Assembly (NCBI RefSeq): GCF_000143535.2
Contig: NC_037315.1
Span: forward strand, 496,001 to 560,000
Length of the DNA stretch: 64,000 bases
DNA from: Botrytis cinerea B05.10
Lineage: Eukaryota > Ascomycota > Leotiomycetes > Helotiales > Sclerotiniaceae
Direction of reading: 5' to 3'
This document shows, piece after piece, positions 11,400-23,912 of the stretch. Under the pieces are notes generated by a model. That model was not told where the DNA came from, searched no databases, and saw nothing but the letters and a program-made list of their open reading frames with translations. Each line of letters opens with the position of its first letter. Position 1 is the stretch's first letter. Made by a program: the position numbers and the translations under genes.

Positions 11400-13969
11400 G
11401 TTGCGTGTGGTGGAGCTCTGTTCGTATGAAGATTTCACAAGAAGTATCAAGAAGTATCGGGAACGGTGCGATGAAGAGATGATGACGCGACACGTTTATT
11501 CGATTCGAGGAAAATGGAATACTGCACAAGCAATCCTTCCCACCAAGGTCATCGAGATATACGAGTCTAGAGTTTCTGGATAGAAACCTCAATCTTTCAT
11601 TCTTGTTTGGGTTGGGATTGGCGATGGACACTATATTGGGGGGTTGGGATAAAATACATGAATTGGGGCGCTATCATTCGTTTATACCAGGGTTTACCAT
11701 TCTTTTTACCATATCTATCTATCTAACATTCGTTGAATATGTATGGGCATATTTTCATTTTACACCAGTACCCGACACTCGTTTATATTGGGGGTTACAT
11801 TTCAGGAATTTATTTCAATCATTCATTTCTCAGAAGTACGAGCTTGTTTTGAAACCTTGTTGAGAGTGATTGAGAATCGTGATATTAAGGGGAATCCTGT
11901 GATCATACTTATGATTGATGCGAAAAGTAGTCGTTTTGATATCGAACACTATTTGAATCATCCTCATCTCTTCTAACCCAGTGATAGTTCATTTCCTTCA
12001 TTGTATCCCATTCATATACCACATCTAATTGACACCTCAATATCCATTTCCCAGCTTCTCCGCCCAATCTACCCTGACTGTAACTATCCACCCTCTTCCT
12101 GAAACTCCTCAAATCCGCCAGCGAATTTTATATCTCCTCTTCACACCAGGCGTTATTTGCCTTACAAATAAATAGCCTTTGCCAGCGGTTCTCTTAACCG
12201 ATCGATAAAATCTCTCTTCAAAATATGTGTCTCATTGTCTCTCCTCCTCTCCTCCTCAACTTCACATCCTTCTATACCACAATAACAACCAGTACGAGCG
12301 ACCTCCTGCATTGCACCCCAAAATCATCAAGATGCGATATACTCAACGTACAAAAATCCGGTATGTAATCCGAAAAATGAAAAGCGCAGTCAGCAGAGCG
12401 CACGAAACAGAGATATTAGCTAGATTAATTTTCAAAAGCTATTTCTTAGACATAAACTAATACAGTTTCACCAGCAGGATAGAATTCCAGGTAAAAATCA
12501 TGATTCGGTGGTTGATTCGACGTCGGACGTCTTGTGTACTGTATACATAGCATCTATGTATCAAAATACAAACTATACTTTTCCATGATCTACCCATAGT
12601 ATGCATTCTGTGTATGGTCTGCTGTATCACATAGGAAGAGGTATAGAGATGGGAATAAATTGAACGCCATGGCTTTCCCTCATCATTCGATCCGATGAAG
12701 ATTAATCCAGCCGGATGAGTAGCTTTAAGAGTGCGATATCCCGGAGCTTGAGTATAGAATCAAATCATAGGATTGATTATAGCGTCTCTGATTTATTTAC
12801 TTGCTCTTTATCTAGATCTAGATCTCGAGAGCGAATTTTATTGCTAATGTGTCGATCATGAGAGTGGATCAAGCAGTTCGTGAAATACACTCTAGATTCG
12901 GTGGAGATTAGTCTTTGAATCCTGATGTTCCATGGTTTACTGAGTCGTTGGTGGAATGAATGGGCAGTTAGTTGATGGATATGGGGGAGATAGCGAGATT
13001 CCAGAGACCTTGTTTCTTCTTGGTATGAGATGAGATGGGGTGCTCTGGAGTGTTATGCCAGGGTGATGATGATGAAGTCTAGAGAGTAGAAAACATCATC
13101 ACCCTTTTGGTATCTAATTACTTTCAACAGATTTATCAACCCGAGGAGGGGGAAAATGTTATTAAGGAGAAGAGGACGGATGTTCACGGGCCGTGGGAGT
13201 GTTTGTTTGCTGGGAGAGAATTGATATGTCCTGCTCACTATGTATAAGTCGACATCAATATTGACAACGTACGAAACTTCCATACGAGAAATTCACCACA
13301 GTCCCATAATTCGATTCTCCGTTGGAGACTACACGATCCACACAAGCATGCCCAACTTTTCCCATCTCTACACGACGCCGCTCAAATCAACACAACTTGA
13401 GCCGAACCGCGAAGTATTGTCAACGAGCCAGCCATTACCCCCATCCTCATCTGATCCTTCAACCTTGTGACTTTCCCACTTTGCAATATCTCGGGCTGTC
13501 AAGATTTGCAATATCTCTTGCTCAAACTCTTGACTCGTAACTCGCAAAATACAAAATCTGAAATACTATCTATTACCTTATCCTAATGCAGAACACACTC
13601 TCTCTACAAACCTCCTCCTATCCTCTCGCATCCTCATTTTTCCAATCCTCCACCCCCCAACCATCCATCCTTCCCATCATTAGGGGGAAACCCCCAAACC
13701 CCCTTCCCTCGCTGCGCTCGAATCTCACCCCCCGTCAAAAGATCCACCTTGAAGTATCTACATAATTTCCAATACTCAATATTATACCTATACTCGCTCT
13801 GACACTTGCAGCTATGTAATAAAAAAATATTATTTAATAAATTATTTACTAACCATTAGGGAATGCGTGAGCGGGACATGCTGAAGATGTTGGAAATACT
13901 AGATATATAGTGCGGAATTGGATAGATGTGCATCACATAGATAGATACAGAGATGTAATAGTAGTGTAA

Positions 13970-13970
<1 letters not shown>
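11400..13970. other. Gene-poor region, no gene supported
   Basis: The open frame 11359-11583 runs into the start of this region. Pyrimidine-rich sequence occurs around 13570-13730, with a GC-rich inverted repeat at 13683-13695. No convincing coding frame beyond 11583. Confidence 0.4.

Positions 13971-14010
<40 letters not shown>
13971..14010. repeat. Compound dinucleotide microsatellite (CA)10(TA)10
   Basis: Ten CA units (13971-13990) run directly into ten TA units (13991-14010). Confidence 0.95.
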
Positions 14011-14011
<1 letters not shown>

Positions 14012-14135
14012 CTAACAACAGAAAAACAGACAAAAACGAGAAAGAAAAAGAACACATACATACTCTATACACACTAACCCTAGTCCTAGCATCTCGGGTC
14101 TCCAGTTCTCTTCTAACTATCCGGTTGCTAACCTT

Positions 14136-14165
14136 ATGATATGACATGATATGATATGATATGAT
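14136..14165. repeat. ATGAT pentanucleotide repeat
   Basis: About six ATGAT units with one interruption (ATGAC). Confidence 0.9.
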
Positions 14166-14555
14166 AGATATTTAATTTAGTGGGAGAGGAGAGGCATATC
14201 AGATATGTGTATGTGTATGCATCTGGTTTCTAGATTGACTTTACAAGATCCAGATCGAAACCCCCATTTTAATTTTGATTTTAATACGGATTTTGATTTC
14301 AGATATCAGACATAGCTGGAAAAATACGGGGTTGCTAGTCTTGAGATTTCATTGTGCTTTTCCTTCATACTGATGCTATCTCAGACGTATGTATGTGTAT
14401 TTGGGTTTAATACTAGGAAATAGAGCGAGCGAAGATGGTTCCAATATGTGTCTGGTCGGCGCTTGCCATGTTTGTTTGTTTATTCGTCGCGAGGTGAGAG
14501 AATTCGGAATGGAAAGAACAGTGCATGTGTGTGTGTAGATTATCGCATTGATTCA

Positions 14556-14599
14556 TTATCCTATCCTATCCTATCCTATCCTATCCTATCCTATCCTAT
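14556..14599. repeat. TATCC pentanucleotide repeat
   Basis: Nearly nine perfect TATCC units in a row. Confidence 0.95.
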
Positions 14600-14787
14600 T
14601 TCATTTTATTTCATTTCGTCCTCGTTATCAAAGATGCATAATGACATATCTTATCCTATTGATCCATCCAGAGCAACCTTATCTTTTTCTCATTCCTTTC
14701 TTTCCCAGCCCCAGCCCCTCATCTATTCATTCATTCCATTCCATGAAAAAGTAAAACATTAAATCGGCCGTAACTCCCCATCTCCTT

Positions 14788-14819
14788 CCCATCCCATCCC
14801 ATCCCATCCAATCCCATCA
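14788..14819. repeat. CCCAT pentanucleotide repeat
   Basis: About six CCCAT units, one changed to CCAAT, just downstream of the MARVEL-like gene's stop codon. Confidence 0.8.
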
Positions 14820-14855
14820 TAACATAACACATCCCCCTTTCCCTAATCCTCCCCC

Positions 14856-15536
14856 TCAAACATACGTTCTCCTGTGACTTCCACTTCGTCTACTCCTGTG
14901 GCTTCCACTTCTGCGGTGACCATGTCTCGTCACATGGGTTTCCCTAACATAAACCTTCTCATCTCTCCTTCCCGATCTCTCATGCCCCTTACCCACCATA
15001 CAAGCCAGCAAGCTCGTAATGAAAAAGAAAATGCAATTCATGATTCCAAACGCAAAGCACGCTTTCAGCATCGCGCACGTCTTGTCAACTTTGACACTCA
15101 CACCGTTGATATTCGCGTTTCCAAATGCTCCGAAGTTGATGTAGTAGCCGGGAGTAGTGGTCAGGTGCGAGCAATCTGAGTTGGTGATGAAGCGGAGTTC
15201 GTAAACGCCGGCGATGAATGCCCCCACGAAACAGAGATCGATGAAGGAGACGAAGAGCGCGTTGGAGCGGGCGCGGTGGTAGGTGAAGAGGGTTGCGATG
15301 GCCCAGGCGCAGGCGAGCACCGAGACGATGAACAGCACTAGGATGTAGTTTGGAGTGAGCGCATTGTTGGATGCGTAAATATTGACGAAGAATGCGAGCA
15401 TTCCTAATGTTGGGATCTAATGAGGAAGAAAAAAATTGTTAGTTAAATGTGAGGAGAGGGGGACTAATGAGTAATCGCATACCAGAGTTATGATCTCGCA
15501 GAATCGCCAAAAGGCGAAGAACATTCCGAAGAGCAT
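14856..15536 (-). CDS. MARVEL-like four-helix membrane protein
   Basis: Two minus-strand exons, 15536-15483 and 15416-14856, with a 66-nt GT-AG intron, give 204 residues. The short first exon (MLFGMFFAFWRFCEIITL) completes the first helix. Four hydrophobic segments follow the MARVEL pattern: about residues 5-32, 44-64, 76-92 and 134-156. The loop between helices 3 and 4 carries Cys residues (SDC, KTC). The tail is cytosolic, very basic and repetitive (RRSGSHRSRRSGSHRR). MARVEL proteins organise membrane domains and vesicle trafficking. The assignment is by topology and residue pattern. The start is supported by splice continuity; a single-exon start at 15401 would lose half of helix 1. Confidence 0.75.
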
Positions 15537-17598
15537 GGTAAGGAGTTTTGTTTTATCTCTTCAGATTTTGGTCGAGAGGTGAGGAATATATTATTATTGA
15601 TGCGACAGCGACGGTCAAATTTTTGCGATTATTTTTATATGTGATTATTGCGGTGGTGATATGGTTATGGTGGAAAAATAGCTTGGAGCTGAAGTCGGCT
15701 TATCTTATGCGACAACGACGATGACGATGATGAGGATGACGATGCTAGATGCCGAGTCCCAAACGTACGAATCAAATTCGCTTTCCACACAATGTGCTTG
15801 CTTACTCAATTCGCAAGCAGCAGGAAGACAAAAGCAGTGAATACTTGATAGATAAAAAGAAAGAAGAAGAAGAAAAACTTCGTCTAACAGAAGGTGCGAA
15901 GCTATGTCCTCTTATCAAATCCCAATCCCATTCATACCCACAGACACCGACTGAATGAATTGAGGTTGGGGATGGATTTGCCCTGCTTTTGGCTACGATG
16001 CAGCCTTGTTTTATTGTCCTATTTAGGGATGGATGGGGGGAGGTAGATGGTTGGTGGATATGGGTTCTTGGGTTTGGGGATGGGATGAGATGTGAATGGT
16101 GGGCTTTGCGTGTTTTGTTTGCCTGCTTGCTTGCTTACTTGCTACTTTCTTGCCTCGAGCTTGCTTGTCTGATTCCTTCGAGACGCAGAGGAAGAGTTGC
16201 AAGGGTGGAAAACAAGAATGTGGAGAGCAGGATGGATATGCGATGCGCTGGGTAAATGCTGACGACAAAAGTGACAAGGCTCGCTTTGGGAAAAGTTTCT
16301 TTTCTTTTCTTTTGCCTTGGGATCTGGATTTGGACGGGTCGCGTGTAACGGTAAGGGTAACGGTGTGTGAAATACGGAGTGATCTGTGAGGCTTTATATG
16401 ACGTCGGTGAAGATCAGGTTGGGTTGATTTAGATTCTTATCGATAGCAGAATCTTGCTTGCTTGTTTGCTTGTTTGCTTGAATTGCGTAGTGGTTTAGAT
16501 TATCTCGTCTCGTCTCGTCTCGTCTCGTCTCCTTTTCACACGATATACACTTCGCTATATTGTACGCGTACGGTACCGATGTCTGTACAGTCTACCATTC
16601 ACAAAATGTGCACGTCAAAACACCAAATTAAAGAGATGGCTGGATTATGATGGGTTGTGATGGATTATAATGGGAATACAATCCTAGATACTGGATACTA
16701 GGCAAAAGAGTCCTTTGTATACATAATTAGACTATCTACGGACTATACCTACATTTACAAGCTGCATCCCGTTTTACATCACAAATTTACTACCAACTGA
16801 CAGTTTTTACCCCCCTTCCCTCTCCCAAAATTCAATTTCGTTGCTCTCATAAAAATGGCGGGGTTGGGTTTAGTGTATCAAAATAAAAGAAGTGGCAGGT
16901 TATTGGCGCCCAAAGATCCTTGACTACTAGGTAAATGGTAAATGCAGGGTGACAACATCGGTTTTTAATATCCGATGAACTCGAAACAAAATCCAGATGT
17001 CAGTGAGAAGAGAAGGGAAAAAAAAAAGAAGAAAAAAAAGGCACCGAGATTATCATGTTGGAAGGAGATCTTGGGAAGCTGGGTAGTTGGGATAATCCAG
17101 TATTACATTTTGATCTAGGATCAATTGGATGTTGAGTCTAAAGTTTCATTATGTTTTTTGCCAACTCAACAATATGATTCGACTATTCTCGACTTTTCCA
17201 GGTACCGATGTACCGACAGGCACAGTGGTGGGGAATATCATATGTACCTATTCGTTGTACCTGTTCGCCGAGTTGATGAAACTTATTGCTTCATCGGCGG
17301 TGAATCGTCAAGAGCTTCCATAACTTGTTGTTGACTCCATTTTTCGCTCAATTTCTTCGCCTGATGTTTCAATTGCCCGAAAAGTGCAATTTGAGGGTTT
17401 AGTGCATGCTGCAGGCCAGGCTCGTACCGCTAGATCGATTGTTAGGTCCAGATTTAGTCAGATTTGTGACGGCAGCTCCAGTATTTCGCACGAGTCATGT
17501 TTGGATTAAGAAAAAAGGGTATCAACATTTTAGATCAGCCTTCTGCCAATTTCTGTTCGATCTTGGCCGTTTCAAACTTGCATCTGGGAAGCAATTGT
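15537..17598. other. 2.1-kb intergenic region with low-complexity tracts
   Basis: Contains CTTG-type repeats (16112-16160, 16453-16481), a CGTCT repeat (16504-16531) and purine-rich tracts (16990-17040). No gene supported. Confidence 0.5.
16504..16531. repeat. CTCGT pentanucleotide repeat
   Basis: Five to six tandem CTCGT units. Confidence 0.9.
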
Positions 17599-19293
17599 TC
17601 AACTCCGCGAGGCGTCTTCGCCAACCGTATATCCTCTTGCTACACCACTTCTCCCTTCTTCAACAACCGCAGCAACTTCTCTTTCTCTGCCTTCATCAAT
17701 AGCCTCTTTATCGTAGTCACTACCCAGGCCTGTCCAGGTCCGCTTCTCTCTTAGATATTCTGCACCAGGGCTAACCTCTCCATTGACGGTCGCCATTTCC
17801 ATCTTTGCTCTCTTGACTAGTTTGTTTGATGCGTTGGGTTGTAAGCCATTTTCCAACGCTTTCTTGGGCTCTGAAGAAGTCGTCTGAGAGGAGCGCATAG
17901 GTCGAGAATGTGAGACATATCGGCCAGTTCGAAAATCGAATTCGGGAGGCATAGATTCTTCCTCGGAGTCTTCTGCGTCCTCGGTTGGATTTACTGCTTC
18001 AGAATCCTGAGTTTTTGTTTCAGTAGGGTCCGCAGACGAAGTAGGAACAGCATTAGCTTGCAGATTCAAAGCATTGAAGTCTGCAACCCAATCCCCACCC
18101 CAAACTCGCTCATCATCACTCTGCAGGGCCAATGCTAATTCGAAGGGTGTAATAACTGGTTTGAATAATGCTTCCCCTTCTACCAAACTACTCTCCCAGC
18201 ATCCTACCACTACCCATCCATCAATCTCACTGAAATTCGCCAACTTCGCAGCATTGACCTTACCCACCACAAACGTGTAGGATTTCTTTCCCTTTGATCG
18301 TATGAGTGATGCCAAGGAATTGACCGTAGGTAGATAATTCGTTACGCTCAAGGTGTTTATCAGAATGCCAAATACTGAAGAAGAAGACTGCGATGTCAAT
18401 AAGGCATATCTCCGCATGAGTGCTCTTGCTGTGTTCGTTTTCGTGGTTTCGTTTCCGGTCGTAGAATCCGTAGAATATATATGCATCTCTTTAACTCTAC
18501 TCGACAACGTAAGTAGTAACGCAGATGGTGGCTCGCTAATGTGAAATAAACTATAATCCTTCATATCCACTCCTTCATCTAGCTTTCGATTCGGTATTGT
18601 GGCACTGGGATTGTGTGTGATTTCTGGCGCAAGTATATTTTCAAAGCCTCTATCTCGTAATTGGGCGACTAAAGATGAAATATGCGAATGATATGTGATA
18701 TCAGCCATAATGACAATCTTTTCGGATTTCTCCTTGTATGTGTTTTCGAAAGCTTGAATGACGGATTCGAGGTTTAGTGGGCGAGATGTGAAGACGTAAA
18801 TCACAGGCAATCGTGCGGTAGGAGATAGACAAGCGCGGCCATAATGAATGACGACCTGCGCATCGACATGCTCAGCGGCGATTTCATCCACACAACAAGA
18901 TCCATAAGATGTATCTGCCAATATGTATAATTTATGTCGTACATTCGATGTCGCGACGTTCGCGGGTGGACTGCTGAAGTCGGTTTCTAGGCTCGAGCCT
19001 TCATCCTTTGGGATTCCGCTCGAACTTGGTTCCGCAGGTAATTTTCGAAGTCTACTCTCCAGTTCCTGGAAAACCCTAGGTGCATCTGATAACATTCCAT
19101 CCGAAAATTGTAAAGCTATTTTCTTCCACCCTCCTTCTCGAATCTCATTCACCGTCCGCGAAATCTCGTAAACGTCGTACAACTCTTCGTCGGAAAGTTT
19201 AGGGAGGTCATCTTTTCTGATCGAAGGTGTGGGATCTTCGAATATATGTACCTCTGGAGTCGATAGAACTGGTGCGGTGGTTAGTTGTTCCAT
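17599..19293 (-). CDS. DPH2: Diphthamide biosynthesis protein 2
   Basis: Single exon, 564 residues from ATG 19293. Dph2 pairs with Dph1 in the first step of diphthamide synthesis on elongation factor eEF2, transferring the 3-amino-3-carboxypropyl group of S-adenosylmethionine to a histidine. Cytosolic. Recognisable blocks are the N-terminal YEISRTVNEI and ALQFSDGML (about 42-70), the DTSYGSCCVDE motif (Cys133/134), the VIHYGRACLSP motif (Cys155), then ADITYHSHI and VGCWESS in the later domains. The C-terminus has an acidic linker (EDAEDSEEES) and ends with LREKRTWTGLGSD, typical of fungal Dph2. Yeast Dph2 is about 530 residues, so length fits. No neighbour is related. Confidence 0.95.
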   Translation of the reverse strand: MEQLTTAPVLSTPEVHIFEDPTPSIRKDDLPKLSDEELYDVYEISRTVNEIREGGWKKIALQFSDGMLSDAPRVFQELESRLRKLPAEPSSSGIPKDEGSSLETDFSSPPANVATSNVRHKLYILADTSYGSCCVDEIAAEHVDAQVVIHYGRACLSPTARLPVIYVFTSRPLNLESVIQAFENTYKEKSEKIVIMADITYHSHISSLVAQLRDRGFENILAPEITHNPSATIPNRKLDEGVDMKDYSLFHISEPPSALLLTLSSRVKEMHIYSTDSTTGNETTKTNTARALMRRYALLTSQSSSSVFGILINTLSVTNYLPTVNSLASLIRSKGKKSYTFVVGKVNAAKLANFSEIDGWVVVGCWESSLVEGEALFKPVITPFELALALQSDDERVWGGDWVADFNALNLQANAVPTSSADPTETKTQDSEAVNPTEDAEDSEEESMPPEFDFRTGRYVSHSRPMRSSQTTSSEPKKALENGLQPNASNKLVKRAKMEMATVNGEVSPGAEYLREKRTWTGLGSDYDKEAIDEGREREVAAVVEEGRSGVARGYTVGEDASRS

Positions 19294-20337
19294 CGTTTTA
19301 TTTCGTATGTCTGAGAAAATTCATATGGCGGGGTTGAAATTATATTGCCGTTTTCACGGCGGGGAAGGGCGGTGAGCATGGCAATATATTTTACCAAAGA
19401 GTCCACTCTCTTTCTCGCACCCTTTATTATTCTATCATGGATCGAAATGTCTACTTACTCACAGCGTACAGCTCAAAGTCAACAAATACGATCTCGAGAA
19501 GCTCTGTTGACGGCAGAGCTAGTCTTGCAGCGAGTGCTGACAATAGAATATCAAGATCCAACCATAGCGATTCTTGACACATCAACACTGATAGAGTCTT
19601 AGAAGTGAGCTTCGAGTCGTTTGAGTGGTTCTGATTCTGTTTTTACTCTGCCACTGTGTCGATGTAATCGTTTAAACGATCGATGATGAAGGTGGTATCA
19701 GATACCAGGAATTGATACTTCGCATTTGTGCATCGGTAGATACTGAGTCACGACATGAAATCTCTCTGCTCCTGGATCTGAAGCTGATACTCGTTGCAGA
19801 CATTCCTGTTTTTGGTTCCGTCACATTCGGGTGATGGCAAGGGCTGTCAGCGAAGTACACGTGCTGTGCGAAAATTGCCAGAAGGGATTTCCGTTAAAGA
19901 TGCTCATAGCATTGGCTCAAATATATCAATTCACCGTTCATTGTCTGGAGAGTTCCAGCGCAGGTTATAGTCATGATGCAAAAACGGTACACCAGCATCA
20001 TATAGCTAGTTCACTAATTGACAAGCCGATCGATGAACAGTATTTAGAAGATTTACAGTAAAGGGGCTTGTGAGCCTTACCAGTTTTATAACAGGGGTTT
20101 TGGGTAATGCCACACTCAGGGGCGATAAGACGCCGTCGTTGTGCAGGGCAGTGCTGCTCAGCCCTGGCTTTACAGCGTTAACAGGTGGTTGGCAGAAAAT
20201 CTATTAAAGATGATTTAAATATTCCTTCTTCACACTATACACATCCACAATGAGCTAATCGCCCTTTCTCTTCGTGAAACAATTCAGCGTTCCAATTATC
20301 AGCTCCATAATTCCTTCATTTTAGTATTTGTACGCTC
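19294..20337. other. Divergent intergenic region between DPH2 and Clr5 gene
   Basis: Probably holds both promoters. Two short plus frames (19345-19602, 19831-20061) have no recognisable domain and I do not call them. Confidence 0.45.
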
Positions 20338-22803
20338 ATGGATTATTCGAAAGTCTCCTCAATGGAAAAACGTAAAGTCTCATCAACATCCGTCTATGGC
20401 ATTGATGATTCCCAGATCCCCGAACCTCGGTGCTTTGCGTCAGGTGCTCCAAAGCATTTCCCACGCCGCGAGGGGAAAGAGATTACCGATGCAGATTGGC
20501 CTGGTCTCAAATCGATCATCCATCGTCTGTACATCATCGAGAATTTGACATTCCCCAAAGTCAAAGAAACGCTCCATTTAGAGCTGGGATATAACATCAC
20601 GTGAGTCTAATTCGCAATCAACTTCGCTCATTTTGATTGAAATTGAGAAGTCAGATCTGACGAAAATAGGAAACGACAATTTACTAGAAAAATCGAAGTC
20701 TGGGGCTTCAGAAAGAACTTTAGGAAAAGTGAAAGAGATGATATTGTGAAGAGTGGAGAAATTCCTCAAAGATTTATACACGACTCGCGAATAACCCAAA
20801 AACGAATCGAGCGCTTGCGGAAAAGGAATGGTGTACAAATGCGCCCAGGAATTGAAAGCGAAGATGACGAGATATTTTTCGTACAGAACCAGGACGTTTC
20901 CAAAAAAACGAACGCACCCCAAGAAGCTTCATTGGACGTTGAATCCTGCTATGCCATGATCGGGGACCAAAACACACCACTTCAAAACCACGACATGATC
21001 ATTAAACAGACACCTATTTCAGAGTTTCGTCATGACATAGTCACACCCAATATCGAAGATCAATGTTCTTTCGGTCAGTCTGCTGAAGATGATTTCGAAC
21101 ATTCATGGTTGGCTGAATTATTTGTGCAGCTCGAGACTGCAGAGATAATTGCGTCCACAAGTCTTGATAATGAAACCGAGCAGGGTGTAAAAGAAACACA
21201 ACACCTATCTAGAACTGAACTGAAGGAACCTTCCAGACCATATAGTAGCACTTCATCATGCGGTGGGTCTTTCCTGGCTCAAGCACGTAGCCACTCTTCA
21301 CATCACCATTCCGCTAGGAGTACCTCGCTACAATCCCACAATCCAGGAATGCATCAACTATACTGGAGTCCCCTATTTGAGATTAACATCTTCCCAACAT
21401 TGAGAAACTTCAATAAACGATCACAAGAGAGCTGGTTCCATTTATTTGCATCATTCAAAAGAGAGTCAATAGTGTGTAAGGAGAAATTTTCAAAATTGAA
21501 AAGAGTGTTGCCACCGAATTCTCCGGCAATCATTTCAACCTTAGAGTGCATGGCTTTTGTGTATCACCAACTCGGCTACAGCAGAGAATTCGAGATGACA
21601 TGCAGAACTCTCTTGTATGCAAGACAAAACGAACAATGTCCTAACACATACAAAATGGTAGAAATATGTCTTTGGATTGTCGATTCCTACATTGTTTCAC
21701 ATGATCTAAAGATCGGGATGAATTTGCATACCATCCTACATCCAAGGATAGAAAATGCTATGGATTCTCGACATCCATTACATATTCATTCATCTTACTT
21801 GATGGCCGAAATTCTTTATCGTCTTTGCCAGTATAACGAAGCTGAAGCTACAATCCGCCCCGTAATGCAGATAGCTTTGGCCGCATTAGGGCCCAACCAT
21901 CATTTAACTATAAGAGTAATGAATTTACTCTGTTGGATTCTGCGAAAAAATGGCTCTCTAGCAGAGGCCGATAAGCTTGCTAGGTACTGTCTTCAAGTTT
22001 TGGATAAGTCGGAATTGCTCGTGGCTTGGCTGAGATGCGCAGAAATACTCATGCAAATATTGGAAACTAGGGGACTTTACAACGAAAGTGCCAATCTGTG
22101 TCATCGTATATTTGAGTTAGCAGTCGAAGCGTTTGATAATAAAAAGTATACATCCTTTCTTTATCACACGAAAATGGCCAGAGCCCTCTTGAAACAAAAT
22201 GAGGCATCAAAGGCAGTTGATATGCTAAAGGGCATCCAAAATTCCCCTTACGCAAATGGAGGGAAGAAAATATTTATAGAGGTAGAGTTTAAAGTTGTCT
22301 TAGGTAGCGCTCTTTGGAAACGGGGAAGTGTCTGGGAAGCTATAGTCTGCTTCAAAGAATTACTGAAGTCAACGGTCAGAATGTACGGATGGGACCATTC
22401 AGTTGTTTTTGTACACTGCAAGATGATTGTAAATTGCTTGGTACAGCTTTTACAATATGATGAAGCTTTGAAGTTTTTTGAGAGATTTCTGGAAAAATGT
22501 AGAGGTTTTGTTAAGCAGGGCTCATCCATTGCGGGATGGATTGGTGAAATCGAAGATAGGATGTACAAAATGCAAGGAGAGGGTAGAGATGGCGACAGCA
22601 GTATTTCTGAAGATTATGAGGAAGACGAAACATGTTTTGAAAACACTGAGATGAAAGATTATGATATTCGTGAAGAAGGAAACGATGACGAGGTTCAATT
22701 TGAGGGTCGTGGGCCAAGGTTGGATGATATATTCAATACGGAACGAGACATCTCTAAGGACATAACCTTTGAGGAGCTAGGTCTTGAAGATATCTTAGCA
22801 TAG
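20338..22803 (+). CDS. Clr5-domain protein with C-terminal TPR-like helical repeats
   Basis: Exons 20338-20600 and 20670-22803 with a 69-nt GT-AG intron give 798 residues. Residues about 49-105 form a Clr5 domain (ITDADWPGLKSII...FPKVKETL...NITKRQFTRKIEVWGFRKN). The intron splits this domain, and the reading frame is only continuous after splicing. Clr5 is a small helical domain found at the N-terminus of many fungal proteins and thought to bind DNA or chromatin. The middle is low-complexity (SHHHSARS). The C-terminal half has helix-turn-helix repeats with TPR spacing, for example RLCQYNEAEATIRP, GSLAEADKLAR and QYDEALKFFERFL. It ends in an acidic stretch. A regulator with a protein-binding tail is inferred. 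Confidence 0.88.
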
Positions 22804-23912
22804 TATAGGGTAATAATAGAGGAGCTTAATAAACTTGCACAATGGTATCCCAAAAGTTGAAAGTTTTGGTCAACTAGCACAAACAAGCTAGTCGCGCAAC
22901 AATGCATGCACATGCCATTTCCCGACTTACAATAGCTTAACCTCTGGTATTACGAGTACGATGTGAGCTTGGCTTTTGATAATCCCAACGCCAGAAACTG
23001 TTTCTTTGCGTAGTTGACTGACACTGGGCCATAGCCTTGATTTAAGAGGAAAAAACACCATAAATGACCTATGATTTCGAGATATATCTGACTTGCAGGA
23101 TTGCAAACAGTCTTTGGCATAAGCAGGGCTAGATGTATACTTTCCGCTCTCGGACTCCCGGCAGGATAGTTATGTGGCGTGTGAATTCAATATCTCAGGA
23201 GAATAACTATGGTTTCCTAATTTTTATCCCATTCAAAACGTGAGAATCTCTTATCATTATTGTTCTTCTTGGATGGCGTCAGATTCGGACTCTTAAGCAT
23301 TCATCTTGCGCTTTCCTGTAATCCCTCTACACCCCCCCAAAAGAATCTATCTCACGACAGTCTTGCACATCACACCACTTGCAAGAGTTCTATGTTTCAA
23401 TATTGAATTCATACAAATACATGTCGTATCTATTCGTCATCACCCATGACCTTTTTCTCCTCCCCCTGCTCCCAGCCCCTCTCTAGAAGTTTCGTTCATC
23501 AAGCATTCCCAACCAGCATATCCTCCCAACCCAAACCAAGATTAAAGAAATAGACGCCAAAGCTTTCCATCTACAAGTAGTTCCAAATTTCAAACGTCCC
23601 GACAGATCTATGATTTTCTTTCGGAGAATAGAATGAAGCTGATGAATATAAACAGGAAAATTCCCCAGGAAAAGAAAGAAAGAAAGCCTGGGAAAACAGA
23701 AGGACAATAAAGAAGAAAAAAAGAAAAAATCCACCATGACACCCCCAAAGCAACCATTGAATTTTGGGTATCCATAGAATGATCTACCGAATCTGATCAG
23801 AACACATTGAATCAGATCGGGTTAGAAAGAAAAAGAGAAAAAAAAAAGAGGGAGAGAAAAGAAGAAATAATGTAAGGAGAAGAAAAATTGATGTTCTAAT
23901 GCGATGCGTCCC
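22804..23912. other. Convergent intergenic region, no gene seen
   Basis: Lies between two convergent stop codons. Purine-rich tracts at about 23660-23740 and 23825-23890. Nothing else supported. Confidence 0.5.

Noticed and set aside
19345..20061. Two short plus frames between DPH2 and the Clr5 gene
   Set aside because: No domain, no intron joining them and probably promoter sequence.
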